From assembly GCF_038433155.1 (NCBI RefSeq), contig NZ_JBCDMW010000019.1:1-64000 (forward strand): a DNA stretch of 64,000 bases, given 5' to 3'. Below, piece by piece: positions 58,701 to 64,000 of the stretch; within the stretch, counting starts at the first letter, position 1; each line of letters starts with the position of its first letter. Both the position numbers and the translations under genes were made by a program. The notes under the pieces were generated by a model, which was given only the letters and a program-made list of their open reading frames with translations, searched no databases and was not told where the DNA came from. The stretch comes from Luteococcus sp038433155 (GTDB taxonomy: Bacteria > Actinomycetota > Actinomycetes > Propionibacteriales > Propionibacteriaceae).

Positions 58701-61700
58701 GCCGGGCTGGGCGTGACCGGGGTCACGACGCTGGCCACGGGGGTCGGGATCTCGACGCCCAGCGGGTCGCTGGCCTTGATGTAGGCGCCATTGGTGACGG
58801 TGCCCACCTCGGCATCCTGCTGCCAGACCGGGTAGCTGGCGTGGCAGACATTGCTCTCCTGCGGTGCCAGTACGACGGGCAGCGCCTTGTCACAGGTCGG
58901 CGTGGACAGCCCCGCCAGCTGGTCGGTCAGGGAGCTGATGGTGGCGCTGACCTGGCCATTGTTGGTCATGGTGAAGGTGTAGGTGAGCACCTCACCGGGC
59001 TTGACGACCGGCTTGTCCGCGGTCTTGGTGAAGCTGACGCCGCTGGCCGGCTTGGCGGGGATGTCCACCTTGTCCTTGCCCGTGAGCGGGTTGTTGCCCG
59101 GGTCGTTGCCGTTGACCGCCACGGCATTGCTCAGGGTGCCGCGGTCAATGTCGGCCTGGGTGGTGACGTAGTCGGCGGTGCAGACGGCCTGCTGCTGGGG
59201 CGCCAGGCTGGCACCCGTCAGCGTCACCGTGGCCCCATTCACCGTCACCGGCACCGTGGCACCGTCGATGGTGCAGGCGTGGTTGGTCAGGCCTGCCAGC
59301 GGGTCGGTCAGGCTCAGGTTGCGGGCGGTGACATTGCCGCCATTGGTCAGGGTGAAGGTGTAGCGCACCGGCTGGCCGGCGGCCGTGATGGTCTGCACGG
59401 AGCTGGTCTTGGCCACCGTCAGGCCCGGCTTCTGAGTGCCCAGCAGGCGCTTGTCGGCGCGCAGCGGGGTGATCGGCTTGCCGCCCAGGTTGGCGTTCAG
59501 AGTGGCGACGTTGTACAGCTCGCCGCGGTCGATGTCGGCCTGGGTAACGGTGTAGGCGGCCGTGCAGACCCGCTTCTCCCCGGGGGCCAGGGTGAGCGGC
59601 ACGCCGTCCTCGGGCATCGGGTGGGAGACCCCGCCGTCATCCAGACAGGTGATCGGGCCCAGCCCGGTCAGCTCGTCGCTGAGCACCACGTCGGCAGTGC
59701 TCTGGTTGCCGACATTGCTGATCTCGAAGGTGTAGTTCACCACCTGTCCGGGGGCCGTGATCTCGGTGGCGTCGGCATTCTTGGTCAGCGACATCGTGGT
59801 GTCCGAGGGAACGGTGTAGATGATCTCGTCGTCGGTCACCGGAGCCAGCGCCTGATCCTTCGGATCGAGGCCGTTCATGGTGGCGGTGTTGGTGACCGAG
59901 CCCGCATCCAGATCCGCCTGGGTGACGGAGTAGTAGGCGCGGCAGACCAGCTTCTCGCCGGGCGGCAGGGTGGCGGGCATTCGCGGGTAGCAGTCCATCG
60001 GCTCCAGGTTGGGCAACGGATCGGTGATCGTCACGCCGTGCAGCGTGACGGTTCCGTTGTTGGTGCCGATGAAGGTGTACAGCACCCGCTCACCCGCGGT
60101 GGTGACCAGGGTGTGGTCGGCCGTCTTGGCCAGCCCGAAGGCGGGCTGCTGGGTCACGCCCACCGTGGTGGAGCCCTCCCCGGGCTTCACGGCCGAGCCG
60201 GTCGGATCGAGGCCGGCCACGGTGGCGGTGTTGGGAATGGTGCCGCGGTCCAGGTCGATCTGGGCCGGAGTGAAGGTGGCGGTACAGGTCATGGACTCCT
60301 GCGGGGCCAGCACCTTCTTCGGGCACTGGATCGGGGTCATGCCCTGACCGGTCTTCGGGTCGGAGACCACGACGTCGTGGATGGTGACGTTGCCGGTGTT
60401 CTTGGCGACGAAGGTGTAGGTGATCACATCGGCCAAGGTGGTGACGGTCTGCTTGTCGGCCTGCTTGGTCAGACTCAGAGCGGGCTTGTTCTCGCCGGTG
60501 ATCTTGGCATCGGCGGTGTCCGTCAGGTCGTCGGCCGGATCGGCCGGGTTGCCGCCGACATTCTCGGCGTGCACCGTCGCGGTGTTCAGCACGCTTCCCG
60601 CATCCAGGTCCGCCTGGGTGATGGCACGGGTGGCGGTGCAGGTCTGCTGCTGGCCCGGGTCCAGGGTGGCTCCCGCCGCCGGCGTGCAGGTCAGTGCGGA
60701 CAGTCCGTCGATCGGGTCGCTGACGGTGACGCCCTGCACCGACGTGTTGCCGGTGTTGGTGGTGGTGAAGGTGTAGGTGACCTCCTGCCCAGCGGTCGAG
60801 TAGGTGGCGGGGCTGGCGCTCTTGACCAGGTCAACCTGGGAATTGCGCAGAGCGGGCACCGTCTTGCTGCCCTGGGCCGGCGGGATCGGCTTGTTGGCCG
60901 GGTCCAGGCCGGTGGCGGTGGCCACGTTGAGCACCTGGCCACGGTTGATGTCGTCCTGGGTGACGGTGTATTCCACGGTGCAGTTCATGCTGGCACCGGG
61001 CGCCAGGGCCACGGGGGCCTTCAGGTCACAGCCGGTGAGCGTGGTGTTCGGATCGTCCACCTGCACGTCGTGCGCGGTGACGGTGCCGGTATTGGTCACC
61101 ATGATGGTGAACTGCAGCACCTCACCGGCCTTGACCACCTCGGAGCTCTTGGAGTCCTTGACCAGGGTCAACTGGGGAGTGCCCACGGCCGCGATGTGAT
61201 TGGTGTCACTGATCGGGCCCACCACATTGCCCTGCGGGTCGCGGGCCTGGACGGTGGCGGTGTTGTCCAGGTAGCCCCGGTCCAGATCCGCCTGGGTCAC
61301 CACATAATCGGCCTTGCAGTGGGCGACGCCACCGGGCTCCAGCCCGTAGGCGTCACAGCTGATCCCGGACAGCCCGGGCAGCTCGTCGACGATCTGCCCG
61401 CCGGAGACGCTCAGCTCACCGGTGTTGGTGATGTCGAAGAAGTAGTCCACCTTCTGGCCAACCGCGCTGACCTGGGTCACCGATGCGTGCTTGTCCAAGG
61501 CGATCGAGGCGGTGTGCTTGCTCTCCGTGCGGGCAGAGGCCACCTCCGTGGGGAAGGCATGGCCATCCACCTCCTTGGCATTGAGCGTGGCAGTGTTGTT
61601 CACCAGGCCACGGTCGACGTCGGACTGCTTGATCGTGTAAGTGGCCTTGCAGGTGGCCCCCATGCCGGGCTTCATGGCCACGTTGTAGTTCTGCGGGACG

Positions 61701-64000
61701 TCGATGTTGGTGCCGTCCACGGTGCAGGTGATGGCGGACAGGTCGGCCATGGTGTCCACGGCATTGATGTAGTAGGCATCAATGTTGCCCACATTCTGCA
61801 CGTGGAGGGTGTAGTTGAGGGTGTCCCCGACGCCCCAGTTGGCGGGCGCCTGGACGGACTTGGTGAACTCCAACTTGGGGTTGTAGACGGCCGGGACGTT
61901 GACCGACCCTTCCTCGGACTGGACATTGCCCTTGGGGTCGGTTCCGGTAACGGTCGCGACGTTGGTGATGCCGGTCTGCATCAGGTCGGTGTGGGTGGCG
62001 GTGTAGCTGCCCGTGCAGGTCATGGTCTGCTGCGGCGCCAGGGTGGAACCCAGGGCCGGGGTGCAGGTCAGCGGCCCGTCCAGCGGCAGGGAGTCGGCCA
62101 CCTGGACGTTGGTATAGGACACATTGCCGGTGTTCTTCGCGGTGATGGTGAAGGGCACCTTCTCCCCCGCCTGGCGGATCAGCGTCGTGGTGGTGGTCTT
62201 GGCCACCTGCAGGCCGGGCCGGTTCTCGGTGATGACCGTGGTGCTGGCCTGGTTCGAGGTGATCGCGGCACCCGTCGGGGTGGTGGCGGTGGCCTGGGCA
62301 TTGTTGATGATGCTGCCCTTGTCCATGTCGGCCTGGGTGGTGGTGTAGCCGGCCTGGCAGGTGATGCCCTCGCCCGGCGCCAGATCGGCCGGGAGGGTGG
62401 CCACGGACCCGTCGGCCCGGGTGCAGTTCAGCGCACCCAGGTTCGGCAGCTGGTCGGTGATGGTGGCGCCCTTGGCGGTGACATTGCCGTCATTGCGCAG
62501 GCTCAGGGTGTAGACCACCGGCTCGCCGGCGGCGGAGACTGTGGTGTGGTCGGCGGTCTTGGCCAGGGTCAGCTTGGGAGCGGCCGCCGCGGTCACGGTG
62601 GCCGGGGCGTTCAGCTCCCGGTAGTCGTAGGCGTCGGCGGTGGCCTCGTAGCCGTCCAGCAGCGCGGTGTTCTGGATGCTGCCTCGGTCCAGGTCGGCCT
62701 GGGTCACGGTGTAGCTGGCGGTACAGGTGAAGGTCTGCCCGGGCCGCAAGTAACTGGCGGACTCGAAGTCACAGTTCAGCGCCGAGAGGCCGGGCAGGCT
62801 GTCGTCGGTGATGTCTGCGCCGTAGAGGGTCTTGGTGCCGGTGTTCTTGCCCACCATGGTGTAGGTGACCTGCTGGCCCACCTGGGTGACCGTGGTGACC
62901 GACGGGGTCTTGGTGAAGCCCAGCGTCAGGGTGCCCTGCTCGGTGGGGATCTGCGCCACCTCGGAGGTGGCCTCGACCGGGTTGCCGTTCGGGTCGGTAC
63001 CGCTGACGGCGGCACGGTTTTCCAGCACGCCGAAGTCGATGGCGTCCTGGTCGGTGATCCGAACGGCCTTGCAGGTCATCGTCTGCTGCGGCGCGAGGCT
63101 GGACCCCTGGGCGGGCAGGCAACTCAACGTCGCCCCTGGGTAGAGGAAGTCGTCCTCGGTCACCGTGACATCGGTGATGGTGGTGGTACCGGTGTTGGTG
63201 ACCACGATCTTGAACTCGCCGGGGTCGCCCAGCTTCAGCGGCCCGGGGCTGACGGCGGTCTTGGTGATGGCCAGAGCATGGGTCTGGGTCACCGGCACCT
63301 CGTCGGAATCCTTGCCGGGGGTCACCGGGTCTCCGCCCAGGGTGTCGACGCCGGTGACGGTGGCGGTGTTGAGGATCCGACCCCCGTCGATGTCGGCCTG
63401 GGTGGCGGTGTACTTGCCGGTGCAGGTGGTGCTGGCCCCCACCGTCAGGCGGGTTGCCTGGCAGGTGATCGGGCTGGCGCCCAGCAGCGGGTCAGCGACG
63501 GCGATCTGGTCCACCGCCACATTGCCGGTGTTGGTGACAGTGAAGGTGTAGGTCACCGGGTCCCCGGCCTTGGTCACGGAGGCCACGTCATGGGTCTTGT
63601 CCAGACCCAGCGACGGCTTGTGCACCGGGATCACGGTGGCGGTGCTCTGGGAGGTCACCGGCCCGCCCTTGGGGCCGGGGCTCGTGCCGGTGGCCGTGGC
63701 CGTGTTGAGGATGGTGTCCTGGTTCATCTCTGGCTCGGTCACCTGGCGGCTGGCGGTGCAGTGCATCTCGCCGGCCGGGGCCAGGCTGCCGCCCAGCGGC
63801 AGGTCGCAGTCGAAGGGTGACAGCCCGGGCAGCGGATCGGTGAGCTGGATGTTGTTCAGGCTGGTGGTGCCGGTGTTGGTGATGGTGAAGGTGTAGGAGA
63901 CGGTGTCGCCGGCGGCCGCGACGCGGGTCGGGGTGGCGCTCTTGACGAGCTTGATCCCGGCGCCCTGAATGGCCTCGACGACCACCTCATTCGACGGCTC
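52739..64000 (-). CDS. Giant LPXTG-like wall-anchored protein with 31 DUF11-type repeats (5' end outside the window)
   Basis: 3753 residues are visible and the frame runs off the window, so the start and N-terminal domain are missing. I count 31 repeats of about 112-125 residues, each with YTxTxTNTGxVxL, TDPLxGL, two cysteines and a xxNTATVxG ending, as in DUF11/isopeptide-type stalk repeats. The first 15 lack, and 14 of the last 16 contain, a Ca-binding-like DTNGDGxG loop. A Pro/Thr/Ser/Glu stalk of about 140 residues and a sorting signal (VANTG, hydrophobic helix, ARKDKENS) follow. It should be an extended surface fibre anchored by the adjacent class E sortase. TTA, CTA and TCA codons are essentially absent. 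Confidence 0.9.
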   Translation of the reverse strand, partial: EPSNEVVVEAIQGAGIKLVKSATPTRVAAAGDTVSYTFTITNTGTTSLNNIQLTDPLPGLSPFDCDLPLGGSLAPAGEMHCTASRQVTEPEMNQDTILNTATATGTSPGPKGGPVTSQSTATVIPVHKPSLGLDKTHDVASVTKAGDPVTYTFTVTNTGNVAVDQIAVADPLLGASPITCQATRLTVGASTTCTGKYTATQADIDGGRILNTATVTGVDTLGGDPVTPGKDSDEVPVTQTHALAITKTAVSPGPLKLGDPGEFKIVVTNTGTTTITDVTVTEDDFLYPGATLSCLPAQGSSLAPQQTMTCKAVRITDQDAIDFGVLENRAAVSGTDPNGNPVEATSEVAQIPTEQGTLTLGFTKTPSVTTVTQVGQQVTYTMVGKNTGTKTLYGADITDDSLPGLSALNCDFESASYLRPGQTFTCTASYTVTQADLDRGSIQNTALLDGYEATADAYDYRELNAPATVTAAAAPKLTLAKTADHTTVSAAGEPVVYTLSLRNDGNVTAKGATITDQLPNLGALNCTRADGSVATLPADLAPGEGITCQAGYTTTQADMDKGSIINNAQATATTPTGAAITSNQASTTVITENRPGLQVAKTTTTTLIRQAGEKVPFTITAKNTGNVSYTNVQVADSLPLDGPLTCTPALGSTLAPQQTMTCTGSYTATHTDLMQTGITNVATVTGTDPKGNVQSEEGSVNVPAVYNPKLEFTKSVQAPANWGVGDTLNYTLHVQNVGNIDAYYINAVDTMADLSAITCTVDGTNIDVPQNYNVAMKPGMGATCKATYTIKQSDVDRGLVNNTATLNAKEVDGHAFPTEVASARTESKHTASIALDKHASVTQVSAVGQKVDYFFDITNTGELSVSGGQIVDELPGLSGISCDAYGLEPGGVAHCKADYVVTQADLDRGYLDNTATVQARDPQGNVVGPISDTNHIAAVGTPQLTLVKDSKSSEVVKAGEVLQFTIMVTNTGTVTAHDVQVDDPNTTLTGCDLKAPVALAPGASMNCTVEYTVTQDDINRGQVLNVATATGLDPANKPIPPAQGSKTVPALRNSQVDLVKSASPATYSTAGQEVTYTFTTTNTGNTSVQGVTVSDPIDGLSALTCTPAAGATLDPGQQQTCTATRAITQADLDAGSVLNTATVHAENVGGNPADPADDLTDTADAKITGENKPALSLTKQADKQTVTTLADVITYTFVAKNTGNVTIHDVVVSDPKTGQGMTPIQCPKKVLAPQESMTCTATFTPAQIDLDRGTIPNTATVAGLDPTGSAVKPGEGSTTVGVTQQPAFGLAKTADHTLVTTAGERVLYTFIGTNNGTVTLHGVTITDPLPNLEPMDCYPRMPATLPPGEKLVCRAYYSVTQADLDAGSVTNTATMNGLDPKDQALAPVTDDEIIYTVPSDTTMSLTKNADATEITAPGQVVNYTFEISNVGNQSTADVVLSDELTGLGPITCLDDGGVSHPMPEDGVPLTLAPGEKRVCTAAYTVTQADIDRGELYNVATLNANLGGKPITPLRADKRLLGTQKPGLTVAKTSSVQTITAAGQPVRYTFTLTNGGNVTARNLSLTDPLAGLTNHACTIDGATVPVTVNGATVTLTGASLAPQQQAVCTADYVTTQADIDRGTLSNAVAVNGNDPGNNPLTGKDKVDIPAKPASGVSFTKTADKPVVKPGEVLTYTFTMTNNGQVSATISSLTDQLAGLSTPTCDKALPVVLAPQESNVCHASYPVWQQDAEVGTVTNGAYIKASDPLGVEIPTPVASVVTPVTPSPAATLTKDGSLVDSNGDGTGTVGETINYTLVVTNTGDVTLKGAVLEDPLLPALTCSPAQSEPLAPKATRTCTGAHVITQDEAASGNVHNVATLSGPQLAAPVTATHDQPTGVTPALKLEKSNSLVDTNGDQLGTVGETINYTIIARNIGDAVLTNVTVSDPMLPDLTCTPAQDQPIGVDEFRTCTGSHVITEADVLAGSVKNVATGKSPQLPQDSTSNETEVKTKANAHAQFVKSAALADTNNDGVGTVGETINYTIITTNDGDVTLTGLSVTDPMLPTLTCTPLQTAPLPVGHVRTCTGTHVVTQADVEAGPVVNTATLTGSQIPTATSTAIVPTGGNPDASIKKSHVLADTNGDGFGTVGETVNYTVTVTNTGDVRLTGLTVNDPMLPALACTPAQDQPLDPGAVRTCTGSHVITSTDAEAGHVTNVATVNGPQVPLKPSDPDVLKVTPKPSATLTKVPALADTNGDGVGTVGETITYTLTVTNTGDVELRNLQLTDPMLPALTCTPAESEALPVGGVRTCTGAHLVTEADVVAGAVNNTATLAGPQLPAPLTDSATVPTGANPKATVTKDHQLADTNGDGVGTPGETVTYIVRITNTGDVALTQMTVTDPMPGLTLTCDPTLDQPLAVGAVRTCTGTHVITAAEAVAGTVKNVVTVTAPGLPENPSDDDEVITKQNPNATLAKTAELPNGATVAHVGDPIRYTITLTNTGDVPLTDATVSDPMLTDLVCAPAQDQPIAVGGKRVCTGTHVVTADDALNGLVKNIASATSSTIGRIDTQHTELVESRPDASINKVATLDDTNANGVGNVGENIRYTITLTNTGDVPLSDVVINDPMLPQLTCTPALTETIPVLGQVVCTGDHVITEADAQAGAVNNIVTAKVPGVPTDPSDPEVVRTEPKPAVEFDKQASLVDANGDHTGSVGETINYTLTIRNTGDVALVNLTIDDPMLPQLDCVPAMSEPLAKGAVRTCTGTHLITQADALAGSVVNTATLTSPQIPGIPPKTAVVPTRPNASLTLTKSPNLADTDGDGYGSVGETITYTVTVTNNGDVALDDLVVADPLLTDLTCATTGALKPGETRSCTGTHVVTQADALAGQVVNTANATSSRTGKVPSPTVVVKTRPKPGSTLVKSVSDANGDGIGQVGETLTYTLTLTNRGDVPLVDAVVTDPMLGDSLTCTPAQDQPLPAGAVRTCTGTHVVTEAEALAGSIRNVATLHVPGQPDLPADAIITTNPAKSATIKKKAELQDTNGDKLGQPGEVVNYTITVTNTGDVTLTGLKVNDPMLPQLTCTPAESEPLPAKAVRICTGSHTITEDEARAGSLKNVATLTGGDIPDPGPGSGEVPTGTNPKATVVKEHQLADTNGDGVGSAGEAVTYIIRITNTGNVSLRNMTVKDPMPGLVLTCDPSLDQPLAVGAVRTCTGTHVITEAEAKAGSVKNVVTVTTPDLPQDPTGEDTVITKPNPNATLVKTAELPNGATVAHVGDTIKYTITLTNTGDVPLTDATVSDPMLTDLACTPAQDQPIAVGGKRVCTGTHVVTADDALNGLVKNIASATSSTVGKIPDAEKIVTVIPRPDAEVVKQGVLDDTNGDKVGSLGETINYTITVTNTGDVPLTKVTVIDPMLPQLTCTPAQDQPIPVGGSRVCTGAHVITLADVQAGSVANVATATGPQWPHDPTGSTIIPTDPKRDVEIKKSAELQDTNGDGLGQAGEVVKYTITVTNTGEIVLNGLVVSDPLLPNLTCTPAQDQPLPIGAVRTCTGEHTITEAEAASGRLRNTATVKGPGVDPHDSSVDLETSVIPTPTPTPVETPSDTPSPTPVETPSDIPSPTPVETPSPTPVETPTPSETPSPTPTPSETPVDTPSPTPSPSETPAPSPSQTPTPPVVPPTTPAPSVTPTPPVVPPTQQPSTQQPGPAPTSSNPTSPAPVNPTVQQTSPAPAPAPVVRPVPPTAPVANTGSDVSPWMLILGLLSTIAGIMLIARKDKENS
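52742..52846 (-). other. C-terminal sorting signal, VANTG type
   Basis: Last 35 residues of the giant protein: VANTG (52832-52846), a 20-residue hydrophobic helix and the charged tail ARKDKENS. Confidence 0.85.
53091..53310 (-). repeat. Low-complexity stalk-coding tandem repeats
   Basis: Imperfect units coding PSPTPVETPSD-like peptides (core GGCGTCGGCGACGGG on the plus strand). Expected to vary in length between strains and to be assembly-prone. Confidence 0.8.
54020..54660 (-). repeat. Recently duplicated two-repeat block, copy 1
   Basis: Encodes KATVVKEHQLADTNGDGVG through SSTVGKI. It is closely matched by 56375-57015 at an offset of 2355 bp (785 codons, seven repeats). Confidence 0.8.
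56375..57015 (-). repeat. Recently duplicated two-repeat block, copy 2
   Basis: Encodes KATVTKDHQLADTNGDGVG through SSTIGRI. Best nucleotide identity to copy 1 is over 56405-56665. Confidence 0.8.
58706..64000 (-). repeat. Type-1 DUF11 repeats (15 units, about 353 bp each)
   Basis: More diverged units (for example KTADHTTVSAAGEPVVYTL) without the DTNGDG loop, each with one cysteine pair. The first seen is cut by the window edge. Confidence 0.85.

Larger units (their letters stand above)
53311..58705 (-). repeat. Type-2 DUF11 repeats (16 units, about 337 bp each)
   Basis: Units beginning near xATLxK and containing ADTNGDGVGTVGE in 14 of 16; two units have PNGATVAHVGD instead. Units 21-22 and 28-29 are near-identical. 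Confidence 0.85.

Noticed and set aside
53339..63820. A 3493-codon open frame on the plus strand opposite the giant gene
   Set aside because: It is in exact codon register with the sense gene. It stays open only because the sense gene avoids TTA, CTA and TCA codons. Its translation is low-complexity Gly/Val/His/Arg sequence with no domain.

Overview
The window is high-GC actinobacterial DNA and almost certainly comes from the Propionibacteriaceae. The strongest marker is the biotin-dependent transcarboxylase of the propionic (Wood-Werkman) fermentation: 5S, 12S, a small accessory protein and the biotinylated 1.3S subunit lie in one operon at 32.5-36.2 kb. Other actinobacterial markers are CarD/LpqE/IspDF, SenX3-RegX3-PhoU, a class E sortase, and many genes that look leaderless, with a TANNNT box 6-8 nt before the start codon. 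The species cannot be named from the sequence alone.

Layout. 0-5.7 kb: partial macro-domain protein, DedA-like membrane protein, and threonine/serine catabolism (kbl-tdh divergent from sdaA). 5.7-11 kb: ABM-domain protein, a lone sugar-ABC ATPase (UgpC/MsiK type), a GNAT acetyltransferase, a secreted M15-like protein and metB, with an 86-nt near-perfect hairpin between the acetyltransferase and the M15-like gene. 10.4-20.8 kb: DUF4032 protein, cysS-rlmB, an orphan MNT nucleotidyltransferase, glyA, DUF2207 and VanZ membrane proteins, and a zinc peptidase. 20.8-24.8 kb: a fructose-family PTS operon with a PRD regulator whose EIIA part is a separate overlapping gene. 24.8-30.1 kb: ispDF, carD, an LpqE-like lipoprotein, and regX3-senX3 divergent from phoU. 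30.5-38 kb: gpmA, an SDR, the transcarboxylase operon and class II fructose-bisphosphate aldolase. 38-46.7 kb: GntR and IclR regulators and a translationally coupled operon that looks like sugar-acid catabolism (MHS transporter, two dehydrogenases, FAH hydrolase, NTF2-like protein, 2-hydroxyacid dehydrogenase) with a divergent 3-hydroxyisobutyrate-dehydrogenase-type gene. 46.7-51.5 kb: TrmH methyltransferase and DedA with back-to-back promoters, an AbiEi/DUF559 protein flanked on both sides by 73-bp palindromic repeats, LemA and PyrE. 51.6-64 kb: a coupled surface operon encoding a giant wall protein of more than 3750 residues (31 DUF11-type repeats), a lipoprotein and a class E sortase; the start of the giant gene lies beyond the window.

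How the genes fit together. Threonine can pass through Tdh/Kbl to glycine, through GlyA to serine and through SdaA to pyruvate. Pyruvate is the carboxyl acceptor of the transcarboxylase, so the amino-acid genes and the propionate pathway connect. GpmA and Fba feed the same pyruvate pool from sugars brought in by the PTS and ABC systems. The giant protein ends in VANTG, close to the LAXTG motif of class E sortases, and its stop codon is coupled to the lipoprotein-sortase pair, so the three genes probably form one surface-display unit.

Limits: all functions are read from motifs and family resemblance without database searches. Several starts were moved inward from the longest open frame using Shine-Dalgarno sites, family length or leaderless promoter spacing. 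No rRNA, tRNA or CRISPR array was seen.
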